DNA of 64,000 nt. Source: Methylobacter marinus A45. GTDB taxonomy: Bacteria > Pseudomonadota > Gammaproteobacteria > Methylococcales > Methylomonadaceae. The notes under the pieces were generated by a model. That model had not been told where the DNA came from. It was given only the letters and a program-made list of their open reading frames with translations, and did not search any database. Position numbers and translations under genes: made by a program. The DNA is taken from contig NZ_KB912877.1 of assembly GCF_000383855.1 (NCBI RefSeq), positions 4,215,226 to 4,279,225 of the forward strand, given 5' to 3'. This document shows positions 52,709 to 61,754 of this stretch, piece after piece (the stretch's first letter is position 1; the number at the start of each line of letters is the position of its first letter).

Positions 52709-52719
52709 CGGCGCTTAAT

Positions 52720-52831
52720 GTAGGGGCGGACCTACGTGTCCGCCCTGTTTCGGGTGCACAATGGGTTATCGGAGAACCGTTGGCCAAAGGCGAACCGTTG
52801 GGCAAGGGCGAACACACAGATTCGTCCCTAC
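52720..52831. repeat. BIME-like pair of inverted repeats with GTAG heads
   Basis: GTAGGGGCGGACCTACGTGT and CCGCCCT form a hairpin (stem GGGCGGAC/GTCCGCCC). At 52804-52831 an inverted, diverged copy ends ATTCGTCCCTAC, so the unit runs GTAG...CTAC. Between them is an 18-base tandem duplication, GAACCGTTGGCCAAAGGC then GAACCGTTGGGCAAGGGC (52774-52809). This resembles a bacterial interspersed mosaic element of REP type with the GTAG head recognised by RAYT enzymes. Confidence 0.6.
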
Positions 52832-52965
52832 GTGTTACGGTATCAGGGCATCAATCCATAGGAATTGCCAGATCAAAACGCCTATGAATCAATGAAAATG
52901 AACAGGCCGATTAAAAAGGTACTGAAACAATTCTGATTAGGTCAAATTTTGCCGCGGAATGTAAG

Positions 52966-53005
52966 CTATGTTTAGACAGGGACCTTATTGACGACCAAAT
53001 CCTAG
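52966..53005 (+). repeat. Direct repeat copy B (leader of HlyD gene)
   Basis: CTATGTTTAGACAGGGACCT then TATTGACGACCAAATCCTAG, the partner of the copy at 49344-49383. It ends 15 bases before the HlyD start codon. Confidence 0.7.
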
Positions 53006-53020
53006 AATGGCAACAACAGC

Positions 53021-54049
53021 ATGAAACCACTGAAAATCATCATTATCCTGGCCGTTATACTCGGCATTGCGGTTGCCGGTTGGTATTTCCGGCCTTCCGA
53101 ACAGGTAGACGAGAACAGGCTGACGCTGTACGGCAATATCGATATCCGCCAGGTTGAGCTGACGTTTCATGATGCCGAGCACATCGCGGCGATGTATGCC
53201 AGGGAAGGCGAGCGGGTCAAGAAAGGCCAGCTGCTGGCGATACAGGATCTAGAGCGTTTCCAGTATGCCGTGGACAGCGCCGAAGCCAGGGCCGAGGCTC
53301 AGCGGCAGGTGGTCGCGAGGCTGGAGGCCGGATCGCGCGCCCAAGACATTCGCAAGGCCAAGGCGGATGTAAAGTCGGCGCAGGCAACCTTGCAGTTCGC
53401 ACAAAAGGAATTCGACCGGCTGCAGGCTCTGGTGCAGAGGCAATCGGCGCCGGTTCAGGCGCTGGACCGCGCCCGGGCGGAACTGGATGCGGCGCGTGAG
53501 CGCATGCGTTCCTTGAAGCAGCTGCAGGCGCTGGCGGTGATCGGTCCGCGCGAGGAAGACATTGCCGAAGCCAGGGCTTTGCTGAAAGCCGCGGAAAGCG
53601 CATTGGACCTGGCGAAAAAAGCCTGGCAGGACGCCCATCTTTATGCCCCCGCCGACGGCATCATCCAGGACCGTATTCTGGAGCCCGGCGATATCGCCGA
53701 TATCCGCGCGCCGGTTTACACCCTGGCGCTGATCGATCCGGTCTGGGCGAGAGCCTATGTGTCCGAAGACCGGCTGGGCAGACTGAAATACGGCATGCCG
53801 GCGCACATCGAAACGGACAGCTATCCCGATAAAACCTATGCCGGCTGGGTCGGTTTCATTTCGCCCACGGCCGAGTTTACGCCGAAAACCGTGGAAACGC
53901 CGGAGCTACGCACCAGTCTGGTTTATCAGGTGCGGGTTTTCGCCTGCAATCCGCAAAACGAATTGCGCCTGGGTATGCCGGTTACGGTCAGCCTTGCCCT
54001 TGATTCGGATGCCGAAAGCAGTGCGGTCCCGCCTTGTCCGGAGCGCTGA
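53021..54049 (+). CDS. ybhG: HlyD-family membrane fusion protein of YbhG type
   Basis: Periplasmic adaptor of an ABC exporter. The 342-residue protein has an N-terminal membrane anchor (IIIILAVILGIAVAGWYF), the lipoyl/barrel start LTLYGNIDIRQVELTF, a long helical hairpin (about residues 80-205, AEARAEAQRQVV to DLAKKAWQD), then LYAPADGIIQDRILEPGDI and PAHIETDSYPDKTYAGWVG. Its stop overlaps the start of the ATPase gene. The following genes form the ybhGFSR-like operon. Confidence 0.88.
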   Translation: MKPLKIIIILAVILGIAVAGWYFRPSEQVDENRLTLYGNIDIRQVELTFHDAEHIAAMYAREGERVKKGQLLAIQDLERFQYAVDSAEARAEAQRQVVARLEAGSRAQDIRKAKADVKSAQATLQFAQKEFDRLQALVQRQSAPVQALDRARAELDAARERMRSLKQLQALAVIGPREEDIAEARALLKAAESALDLAKKAWQDAHLYAPADGIIQDRILEPGDIADIRAPVYTLALIDPVWARAYVSEDRLGRLKYGMPAHIETDSYPDKTYAGWVGFISPTAEFTPKTVETPELRTSLVYQVRVFACNPQNELRLGMPVTVSLALDSDAESSAVPPCPER

Positions 54050-55800
54050 TGCCGGAGGTCCGCAACGATCAGGCGGTTTTCGCGCTCGAATTCCAGGCCG
54101 TCGGCAAAGCCTTTACTGCCGGTCGGCACCGGGTCGATGCCTTGCGAAACGTATCGCTGGCGCTGCCGAAAGGCACGGTAGCCGGCCTGGTCGGACCGGA
54201 CGGCGCCGGCAAAACCACGCTGATGCGGCTGGCGGCGGGATTGCTGCTGCCGGATTCGGGCCGCGTCGTCGTGTTTGGGCACGGTACCGACAACGACACA
54301 GAGCCGCTTCGAGGCCTGATCGGTTACATGCCGCAGCGCTTCGGCCTGTACGAAGACCTGAGCGTGGCCGAAAACCTGGCTCTTTATGCCGATCTTCACG
54401 GCATTGATCGACAGGAGCGGGCGCAACGCTTTCAGCAACTGACCCGCATGACCGGGCTGGCGCCTTTTACCGCACGCCTGGCCGGCCGCCTGTCCGGCGG
54501 CATGAAACAGAAACTGGGGCTGGCCTGCACGCTGCTCAGCCAGCCGCGGCTGTTGTTGCTCGATGAGCCCAGCGTCGGAGTCGATCCGGTGTCGCGGCGG
54601 GAATTGTGGAACATTATCGAGCAGCAGGTAAAAATGAGCGGCACGACCGTGCTGTTAAGCACGGCTTATCTCGATGAGGCCGAACGCTGCACCGACGTCA
54701 TGCTGCTGGACGAGGGCGAACTGCTGGACCACGGCAGTCCGGAGGCTTTCCGGGGAAAAATCCGGGGGCGCTGTTACCGCGTCACGCATCCTGAACTTTC
54801 CAACCGCGACCTGCAAAACCGACTGAGCGGCCAGCCCGGGATTGTCGATGCCGTCATCCAGGGCGAGGCGGTGCGCGTGGTGTGCGACAGCGAAGACTCG
54901 GCCGGCGCGGTGCTGGCAGGGACAGATACCGGTAAACCCCGGATCGAGCCTGTTGCCCCGCGCCTGGAAGACGCGTTTATCGACCTGTTGAACAAGCGTC
55001 GCGCGCCGGTCAGGCAGGCAAACGAGATGGCCGGGCCGGCCGCGCCTGTCGCCGATGAGGAAATTATCCGCGTTGACGACGTCGACCGCTGGTTCGGCGA
55101 TTTTCAGGCGGTAAAAAAATTGAGCTTTACGGTCAGGCGCGGCGAGATCTTCGGCCTGCTGGGCGCGAACGGCGCCGGCAAAACCACGACCTTTCGCATG
55201 CTGTGCGGATTGCTGCCCGCCAGCAGCGGCCGATTGCAGGTTGCCGGCGTCGACCTGCGCAAGGCGGCGGCCAGGGCCCGCGCGCGGATCGGTTACATGT
55301 CGCAGAAGTTTTCGCTTTACGCGAATTTGAGCGTGAGCCAGAATCTGGCGTTTTTCAGCAGCGTCTACGGCCTGCGCGATGACCGCCGTGACGAGCGAAT
55401 CCGCTGGGCCTTGCGGCAGTTCGAACTGGAGCCGCGCAAGGACGCCAACAGTGGCGATTTGCCGCTGGGCTACAAGCAACGCCTGGCCATGGCCTGCGCC
55501 TTGATGCACGAGCCGGAAATCCTGTTCCTGGACGAGCCCACGTCCGGCGTCGACCCGCTGGCCAGGCGCGAGTTCTGGAATCGCACCAACCGTTTGGCCG
55601 CCGCCGGCGTCACGGTGCTGGTGACCACGCATTTCATGGAGGAGGCCGAATACTGCGACCGCCTGGTGATCATGGCCGAAGGCGATATCCTGACCGCCGG
55701 CACGCCGACCGACATCAAGCGCCAGGCGCGCACGGAGGCGTTGCCCGATCCGACCATGGAAGATGCGTTTATTCAACTGATACAGGCAAAACAGTCATGA
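54049..55800 (+). CDS. ybhF: YbhF-type ABC transporter, two fused ATPase domains
   Basis: A 583-residue double ATP-binding protein. Domain 1: Walker A VGPDGAGKTTLM (Asp at the usual Asn), signature LSGGMKQKLGLA, Walker B LLLLDEPSVGVD. Domain 2: Walker A LGANGAGKTTTF, degenerate signature LPLGYKQRLAMA, Walker B ILFLDEPTSGVD. Two unequal signatures are normal in YbhF. It overlaps the HlyD stop and the following permease start by 4 bases, so all four genes are coupled. The substrate is not visible; YbhFSR has been linked to drug/cation efflux. Confidence 0.93.
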   Translation: MPEVRNDQAVFALEFQAVGKAFTAGRHRVDALRNVSLALPKGTVAGLVGPDGAGKTTLMRLAAGLLLPDSGRVVVFGHGTDNDTEPLRGLIGYMPQRFGLYEDLSVAENLALYADLHGIDRQERAQRFQQLTRMTGLAPFTARLAGRLSGGMKQKLGLACTLLSQPRLLLLDEPSVGVDPVSRRELWNIIEQQVKMSGTTVLLSTAYLDEAERCTDVMLLDEGELLDHGSPEAFRGKIRGRCYRVTHPELSNRDLQNRLSGQPGIVDAVIQGEAVRVVCDSEDSAGAVLAGTDTGKPRIEPVAPRLEDAFIDLLNKRRAPVRQANEMAGPAAPVADEEIIRVDDVDRWFGDFQAVKKLSFTVRRGEIFGLLGANGAGKTTTFRMLCGLLPASSGRLQVAGVDLRKAAARARARIGYMSQKFSLYANLSVSQNLAFFSSVYGLRDDRRDERIRWALRQFELEPRKDANSGDLPLGYKQRLAMACALMHEPEILFLDEPTSGVDPLARREFWNRTNRLAAAGVTVLVTTHFMEEAEYCDRLVIMAEGDILTAGTPTDIKRQARTEALPDPTMEDAFIQLIQAKQS

Positions 55801-56930
55801 GCGATTCCAGGGCCAAAAAATACCTGCGCCTGAAGGGGCTGATCGGCAAGGAATTCCTGCAAATCTGGCGCGATCCCAGCAGTTTGTCCATTGCCTTCGT
55901 GTTGCCGGTATTTCTGCTGTTGCTGTTCGGCTATGGCGTGTCATTGGACGCCAAGCGGGTGCCGGTGGGCTGGGTGATTGAGAAAACCACGCCCGAGACC
56001 ACGAGTTTCACGGCGGCCTTTCAACAGTCCGAGTATTTTCGACCCGTGTATTTTGCCGACATGGCGGCCGCGGAACGGGCCGTGCTGACACGGGACATCA
56101 TGGCCATTATCCGCCTGCGCGCGGATTTCAGCAGCCAGCTGTTCAAGCAAAACTCGCCGGCCATCCAGGTCATCGTCGACGGCGTGGATGCCAATACCGC
56201 GCGCCTGGTCTCGGGCTATGTCCAGGGCGCGTGGAATGAATGGCTGAGCCATCTGGCCGCGCTGCGCGGCACAGCCCTGTCGCAACCGGTCATCGCCGAG
56301 CACCGGATCTGGTACAACAGCGCGGTGCTGAGCAAGGACTTTCTGGTGCCGGGCCTGATCGCCGTGATCATGACCCTGACCGGCGCGCTGCTGACGGCCA
56401 TGGTCATGGCCCGTGAATGGGAGCGCGGCACGCTGGAGGCCATGATCGCGACTCCGGTGACGATGGGTGAGGTCCTGCTGGGCAAACTGATTCCGTACTA
56501 TCTGCTGGGCATGGGCGGGATGCTGCTGTCCATCGCCATGGCGGTGTTCCTGTTCGGCGTGCCTTTGCGCGGTTCGCTGTGGGTGTTGTTGCTGACCGGC
56601 ACGCTGTTCCTGCTGGTGGCGCTGGGCATGGGGCTGCTGATTTCCATCGTCTCCAGGAACCAGTTTGTCGCGGGGCAGGCGGCCATTATCACCACCTTTC
56701 TGCCGGCTTTCATTTTATCCGGGTTCATTTTTGACATAACCAGCATGCCGGCGGCCATCCAGGCGCTCACTTATCTGATCGGCGCGCGTTATTTCGTGAC
56801 GATATTGCAAACCGTGTTCCTGGCCGGCGACCTCTGGCCCGTCATCCTGCCGAATGCGCTGGCGCTGTCGGTGATGGCGGTCGTATTTTTCGCGCTGATT
56901 GCGAAGAAAGCCCCGAAGCGGCTGGAGTAG
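55797..56930 (+). CDS. ybhS: ABC-2 type permease, YbhS-like
   Basis: A 377-residue ABC-2 permease with one N-terminal helix (FVLPVFLLLLFGYGV), a large periplasmic domain (about 50-170, with NTARLVSGYVQGAWNEW), and five C-terminal helices, including GLIAVIMTLTGALLTAMVM before AREWERGTLEAMIATPVT. Overlaps the ATPase gene by 4 bases and precedes the second permease by 2 bases. Confidence 0.92.
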   Translation: MSDSRAKKYLRLKGLIGKEFLQIWRDPSSLSIAFVLPVFLLLLFGYGVSLDAKRVPVGWVIEKTTPETTSFTAAFQQSEYFRPVYFADMAAAERAVLTRDIMAIIRLRADFSSQLFKQNSPAIQVIVDGVDANTARLVSGYVQGAWNEWLSHLAALRGTALSQPVIAEHRIWYNSAVLSKDFLVPGLIAVIMTLTGALLTAMVMAREWERGTLEAMIATPVTMGEVLLGKLIPYYLLGMGGMLLSIAMAVFLFGVPLRGSLWVLLLTGTLFLLVALGMGLLISIVSRNQFVAGQAAIITTFLPAFILSGFIFDITSMPAAIQALTYLIGARYFVTILQTVFLAGDLWPVILPNALALSVMAVVFFALIAKKAPKRLE

Positions 56931-56932
56931 CC

Positions 56933-58045
56933 ATGTGGGCGATGATTTACGCGTTACTGGTCAAGGAATTTCTGGCCCTGGTCAGGGACAGGAAAAGCCG
57001 CTTCATATTAATCGGGCCGCCGGTTATCCAGTTGTTCGTGTTCGGCTATGGCGCGACTTACGACCTTAATCACATTCCCATCGCGATTTACAACGAGGAC
57101 CGGAGCATCGCCTCGCGCGATTTTATCGAGCGTTTCACGGCGGCGCCGGCGTTTACGGAGGTTTTGAGGCTCACCCGCCAGGAACAGATCGCGCCGGCCC
57201 TTGATGAGAAGAAAGTGCTGGCCGTGCTGCATCTCGGTCCGCATTTCAGCCGCGACCTGTATTTGGGCCGTCAACCTGCCGTGGCGCAGATTCTGGTCGA
57301 CGGCCGCGATTCCAACACGGCAATGATCGCCCTGAATTACATGCAAAGCATAGTGGCCACGTTTAACCTGGATTGGGCCGAGCGGCATCGCCTGCCGGGG
57401 CCGCCCGCGCAATTGCGGATCAGGGCCTGGTTCAATCCGAACCTGGAAAGCCGGTGGTCTATCGTGCCCGGTATCGCGGGATTGCTGACGCTGGTCGTGA
57501 CAATCGTGGTCACGGCGCTGTCCATCGCCCGCGAGCGGGAGCAGGGGACTTTCGACCAGTTGCTGGTGACGCCGCTGACGCCTTTTCAGATCCTGGTGGG
57601 CAAGGCGCTGCCGGCGGCGATCATCGGCGTTATCGAAGCCTCGTTCATCATTTTCATGGCCGTGTTCTGGTTCGGGATTCCGATAGTCGGCAGCCTGGCG
57701 GCGCTGTATCTGGGCGTGGTGCTGTTCGTGTTCGCCGTCATCGGCTTCGGCCTGATGATTTCGGCACTGTCCGTCACGCAGCAGCAGGGACTTTTGGGCT
57801 CATTCCTGTTTATCGTCCCTGCCGTGATCCTGTCCGGTTTTGCGACGCCGATCGCCAACATGCCGCCGTTGGTCCAGGATTTCACGCTGCTCAATCCTTT
57901 GCGCTATTTTCTGGTCATCGTCCGGGGCGTTTTTCTGGAAGGGCTGACGGCGGACGTACTGATGTCGCAATACTGGCCTCTGGCCGTGATCGGACTCGTC
58001 ACGCTGAGCTGCGCTTCCTGGCTGTTCAGGCGGCGCATGTATTAA
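56933..58045 (+). CDS. ybhR: ABC-2 type permease, YbhR-like
   Basis: A 370-residue permease of the same plan: an early hydrophobic segment (FILIGPPVIQLFVFGYGAT), a periplasmic domain with LVDGRDSNTAMIALNYMQSI, then SIAREREQGTFDQLLVTPLT and five helices with FIVPAVILSGFATPIANMPP. It pairs with the preceding permease as a heterodimer. It ends 13 bases from the stop of the convergent DHCR24-like gene, with no hairpin between. Confidence 0.92.
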   Translation: MWAMIYALLVKEFLALVRDRKSRFILIGPPVIQLFVFGYGATYDLNHIPIAIYNEDRSIASRDFIERFTAAPAFTEVLRLTRQEQIAPALDEKKVLAVLHLGPHFSRDLYLGRQPAVAQILVDGRDSNTAMIALNYMQSIVATFNLDWAERHRLPGPPAQLRIRAWFNPNLESRWSIVPGIAGLLTLVVTIVVTALSIAREREQGTFDQLLVTPLTPFQILVGKALPAAIIGVIEASFIIFMAVFWFGIPIVGSLAALYLGVVLFVFAVIGFGLMISALSVTQQQGLLGSFLFIVPAVILSGFATPIANMPPLVQDFTLLNPLRYFLVIVRGVFLEGLTADVLMSQYWPLAVIGLVTLSCASWLFRRRMY

Positions 58046-58058
58046 CGAGGCGCGCGGT

Positions 58059-59630
58059 TCATCCCGCCTTTTCCAGCTGTCGCATCTCGACCGGCGAAAC
58101 CCGGCCTGTCGAGGAAACCTTGTCGTATACTTCATCGAAGGCTTGCCGGCAATACGGCAAACGCGCGCGCAACTGGTCGTAGCCGGCATGGTCGAACATC
58201 ATTCTGAACTGCTGTCTGTCCATGCAGGTTCTGGCATACAGGGCCTGGTAGCCGTGCTGTTCGATGACGAATTTTTCCAGTAACGGCAGGGCGCTGGCGT
58301 TATCGAAATCGGCCTTGCGCGGCGTGCCGTAGGCGCCGATATCGACATACATTTCATCCACAACGCCTTCCGCTGTCCTGAAAGGATGGACAAAGCCGGG
58401 CTGTCCGCCGTTGTCCTTGATCGCCATCGGCGAAAGCCATAAGGGGTATAACCGGAAGTGTTTGTCGAAATAGTCAATGGACTGCTTCAGATGCCGGATC
58501 GGCATGAGCATGTCCTGAACCACGTGAAACTTTTCCCGAAGCCGTCGGGTGGTTTGTGTTTCCGTGTATTTCAACAGTTCGATTCGGGGAGGCAGAGCCC
58601 AGCCCAGTAAAGCCCTGAATACGGGATGATTGCCGAACGGAATGATTTCCTCCATGGTCCAGAAATAACTGCGGGTGTGCCTGTGAAAATAATCCCGCAC
58701 CGGTATGTATTCGAGACCTTCCTTCCCGTGCTCCAGATGGCTTTCCACATGCTTGTAAAACCAGGGCTTATACCATCGCCCGACAGCGTTGACAGGACCG
58801 TCCGGGCACGCGGCATCGACGAATTTGCCGACCATGATGACCGCCCGGTCGCGGTCGTAAACCAAGCCTTCCACGAAATCGTTGTTGTCGGTATCGCGGC
58901 TGGCCTGCTCGAAAACGCTGACCATCTCATCGAGGCTATAAACCGGCCGGTAGCTGAGCCGGATATACTTTTTGACCGGAATGATCTGCAATTCGGCCGC
59001 CACCAGAAAGCCCAGGGTGCCATGGCTCCAGGGAATCTGGTAAAAGAGCTCGGCATTTTCCGAAGCGCTGCATTTGAGCCGTTTTCCTTCCGCCGTCACG
59101 ATCTCGAAGGATTCGCAGATGTGCTGGAATAGCCCGTATTTATGGCTGCTGGTTTCCACGCCGAAGCCCATGATCAAGCCGCCTACCGTCAAACTGTCCA
59201 GTTCCGGCACCACCGGCAGCGTCCAGCCCTGAGAGATCAGGCTGCGCGAAATCTGGCCCATGGTCGCCAGGGGTTCCACCCGGACGATTCCGCGCTGTTC
59301 GTCGATTTCAAGCAGGTCGTACATGTCAACAGCGATCTTGCGATGGGACAGTTTGTATTTGGGCACCATCTCGCTCATGGTTTTCCAGCCCGACCTCGCC
59401 GTGCAAAGCTTTTGCTTCGCGCCTTGATTTTTCCAGTCCTCGATTTGCCGAATCACCGCCTCAACCTTGGCATCGTGTTTGGCGGGGGCGCTGTTAAGAC
59501 GGAATGCCAGCGCGTTGCGGATGCCGGCATAGGCACCATGGACGGCCGAAACAGGCAAAAGGAAGAGGGTGGCGAAGATTCCGCGATAATGGGTGAGTAG
59601 GTGTTCGAATAATTGCTCGGGTTTTATCAT
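58059..59630 (-). CDS. FAD-binding oxidoreductase, DHCR24/Delta24-sterol reductase-like
   Basis: A 523-residue flavoprotein with an N-terminal hydrophobic segment (IFATLFLLPVSAVHGAY). The PCMH-type FAD domain has VDMYDLLEIDEQRGIVRVEP, LTVGGLIMGFGVETSSHKYG and YQIPWSHGTLGFLVAAELQI. The rear resembles sterol C24 reductases: KPWFYKHVESHLEHGKEGL, YFWTMEEIIPFGNHPVFRAL and VDIGAYGTP. Such proteins reduce the sterol side-chain double bond in eukaryotes; sterol-making methanotrophs also exist, so a role in sterol or other isoprenoid reduction is inferred. The ATG at 59630 has CAGGA upstream. Confidence 0.72.
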   Translation of the reverse strand: MIKPEQLFEHLLTHYRGIFATLFLLPVSAVHGAYAGIRNALAFRLNSAPAKHDAKVEAVIRQIEDWKNQGAKQKLCTARSGWKTMSEMVPKYKLSHRKIAVDMYDLLEIDEQRGIVRVEPLATMGQISRSLISQGWTLPVVPELDSLTVGGLIMGFGVETSSHKYGLFQHICESFEIVTAEGKRLKCSASENAELFYQIPWSHGTLGFLVAAELQIIPVKKYIRLSYRPVYSLDEMVSVFEQASRDTDNNDFVEGLVYDRDRAVIMVGKFVDAACPDGPVNAVGRWYKPWFYKHVESHLEHGKEGLEYIPVRDYFHRHTRSYFWTMEEIIPFGNHPVFRALLGWALPPRIELLKYTETQTTRRLREKFHVVQDMLMPIRHLKQSIDYFDKHFRLYPLWLSPMAIKDNGGQPGFVHPFRTAEGVVDEMYVDIGAYGTPRKADFDNASALPLLEKFVIEQHGYQALYARTCMDRQQFRMMFDHAGYDQLRARLPYCRQAFDEVYDKVSSTGRVSPVEMRQLEKAG

Positions 59631-59881
59631 TGTGTTTGTCCTGAATGAATCGGTGAAGCCGGTTTCGGTCGGCGGGTCACCAATCGATTTTAGATATAAG
59701 TAGTGCCTGAAAGAAAACTCACTTTTTTCATGATTCTGCCGACTCACTGGGCATAACTCCAGCCGTTTTTCGGCGCAGGCCAGCCAATTTCCTCTTTTGG
59801 AAGTGCTCAACCGCCATTCCGGGCGAATTTTGGCGGCACCTCTCCCGTGTTTCGTCCTTTTTTCCGTCATCAGTCGTGCCT

Positions 59882-60907
59882 TTAGGCCGCTTTTTTGTAA
59901 GGGCCTCGTCGTCGAGCGGCTTCTTGTTGTTCTTGCTCGCGGAGCATGGCGCCCAAACGCTGAATATTGCGTGCCACGATGGCGAGGGCCACGTAGCGCT
60001 TGAAACCATCCATGCCATGATCGGGGCATTTGTTCAACCCATGAACGCCCAGCGCATTGATCGCCGATTCAACCGCTGAATGTTGGCGGCGCAGGCGGAC
60101 AAACTCCGGGGCGGATTCGCGGGCTTTGTCGGCTTCCGATAGCCGGCCTTTTTTCGGCAATATCACGTTATCCAGGCGTTGTTTGAGCTCTGCTTGATTC
60201 CTTGGGCTGTGAAAGCCCTTATCAAAGCTCATGGCTTTTGCCGCGGGAAAGCGGGTTTGGGTTTGTTCGACCAAGGTCACGGCGATTTGATCGTCCGTGG
60301 TTTTTGCCATGACCTGATGGTGCAGGATAAAACGGTGTTGATCTTCGACGATAGCCACCCTCAATCCCAACTCGACCGGTACGCCGGCCTTGCCTTTACT
60401 GATCCATTCGGTATGGGGTTGAAAAATGGAAAAGACTTTCTCGGCATGCGGAATGGTTTCACCTTGCAGGACCCGACGACGAATCTGGTCGATCTGCCGC
60501 TCGGCATGCGCCAGGTAGGCATCGAGATCTGCCAACATCGCTGCCGATATGCCATGCGCTTGGTTCAGGCGCTGCCGAGTGGCGTATGCCCGTTGCACAT
60601 AGACTTGGGCTTGGTCGAGGTAGGTCTGATAAGCGGCTTCGATTTGCTCTTGCTTGGCCTGACGTTTGGCTTCATCTTGCGAGGTGGAATGCTTGAGCTT
60701 TTGAATCAGCCGGTAACTTTTCTTGAAACAACGCAAGTGATAGGCGCTTTGGCGCCATTCGGTCAAATTCAGGGCGTCGCAGAGTGCGGCGCAGGTGTGC
60801 ACCGTTTTGCGGATGGCATCCCACAGCAAGTTGGTGTCGGTGGGAAAATGCACGTGGGTTTTGACCACAAAGGAATCAGCGCGGGTCTTCAGGCTTTCTT
60901 CGGCGTT
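59882..60907 (-). CDS. Transposase C-terminal part (orfB), joined to orfA by a -1 shift
   Basis: Open from the A8 run: NAEESLKTRADSFVVKTHVH continues the homology in the -1 frame. Later SKGKAGVPVELGLRVAIVED, AKAMSFDKGFHSPRNQAELK and RLRRQHSAVESAINALGVHG give the acidic DDE-like catalytic region (candidates D in SFDKGF and E in HSAVESAI). A -1 slip at TTAAAAAAAAC would yield a fused 521-residue protein. Either programmed frameshifting or a single-base loss explains it. Confidence 0.7.
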   Translation of the reverse strand, partial: NAEESLKTRADSFVVKTHVHFPTDTNLLWDAIRKTVHTCAALCDALNLTEWRQSAYHLRCFKKSYRLIQKLKHSTSQDEAKRQAKQEQIEAAYQTYLDQAQVYVQRAYATRQRLNQAHGISAAMLADLDAYLAHAERQIDQIRRRVLQGETIPHAEKVFSIFQPHTEWISKGKAGVPVELGLRVAIVEDQHRFILHHQVMAKTTDDQIAVTLVEQTQTRFPAAKAMSFDKGFHSPRNQAELKQRLDNVILPKKGRLSEADKARESAPEFVRLRRQHSAVESAINALGVHGLNKCPDHGMDGFKRYVALAIVARNIQRLGAMLREQEQQEAARRRGPYKKAA

Positions 60908-61446
60908 TTTTTTAACGCCTGGTGTCCCGCATGCACCACTTCCTGGTTGATGCGATCCAGAATCTCGGGCGTGAACAAACTGACGTTGTCCCGGATGGTT
61001 GGCAATTCATAACGGTGTTCGTCCAGCCAGTCGCTATGCCCCAGCATCTGCCGGATCGTCTTGTGTTGGTTGGCCAACTCTTGAATCCGGTCGTAATCCA
61101 CATCAAGCCCTAACCGCAGTACGCCCAACACCAGTATCTTCCACTGCTCCATACCGGGTCGCCCGGTTTTATTGCTGGCTTTGCCTTTTCCGCCTGCCCG
61201 TTCGGGCATGACCTCTTCCAGAATGGCAAATATCCGCTGACGCAAGCTGACCTCGGTATAAATGTATTGCAGTCCACGCAGTAGTTGGGGAATGTCATCA
61301 CGTGATTTAGGATCAATGACAATGGCGGCAATATCGGTTTCACCGAATTTGAGTTGAGGCTGAATGACGGTGCGCATGCGAATTCGAGGGATGAAGATTT
61401 TGGCTTTTAGGCGGTTACGGGCCGATTTTCGCTGGAAATAAGACAA
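60889..61446 (-). CDS. Transposase N-terminal part (orfA)
   Basis: 185 residues: MRTVIQPQLKFGETDIAAIV and DPKSRDDIPQLLRGLQYIY near the start, then NKTGRPGMEQWKILVLGVLR, DYDRIQELANQHKTIRQMLG and ELPTIRDNVSLFTPEILDRI. All match the front half of ISNCY transposases. It ends LKKTPKKA at the A8 run (60906-60913 as Ts), where typical members read LKKxxEExL onward. The MRTVIQPQ methionine is the likely native start, 23 residues in. Confidence 0.75.
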   Translation of the reverse strand: MSYFQRKSARNRLKAKIFIPRIRMRTVIQPQLKFGETDIAAIVIDPKSRDDIPQLLRGLQYIYTEVSLRQRIFAILEEVMPERAGGKGKASNKTGRPGMEQWKILVLGVLRLGLDVDYDRIQELANQHKTIRQMLGHSDWLDEHRYELPTIRDNVSLFTPEILDRINQEVVHAGHQALKKTPKKA

Positions 61447-61754
61447 AACCGGGGTCAGGGCAACACATCTTCGTGTTGGAAAATCATTATAACCTATTGA
61501 TGAATATGAGATTAATTAATTTTCATTCAAACACTAAGTATCAAATATTCCCTGGGCGCCGGATAATTCGTGGGGCTGGTTCATCGGCTGTTTTATTCTT
61601 GCACCATTATCTCACTATGTGGTTGTTGTCGAGCCTAAAATTGCTGGGCATCGGGAATTATTAAAGATGTTTTTATATCGAATCAGCTATTAATATCGAT
61701 GAACGCGCTAAATAGACTGTTTGTAAACAATTGTCTGGCGCTTGAGGTTTGCCA

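Larger units (their letters stand above)
59882..61446 (-). mobile_element. ISNCY-type insertion sequence, transposase split at an A8 run
   Basis: The two minus-strand reading frames below together span a transposase like those annotated as ISNCY. Continuous homologues would be about 500 residues. The element boundaries are not resolved: I could not find convincing terminal inverted repeats or a target duplication by eye. It lies downstream of the gene at 61755 and directly upstream of the DHCR24-like gene, whose promoter may be disrupted or supplied by it. Flanks 59631-59881 and 61447-61754 have no gene; a CAACAC/GTGTTG hairpin at 61461-61478 borders the right side. Confidence 0.75.

Noticed and set aside
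59631-60029. N-terminal extension of the DHCR24-like gene by 133 codons
   Set aside because: The extension runs into the insertion sequence, lacks conserved content, and the ATG at 59630 has a good ribosome-binding site.
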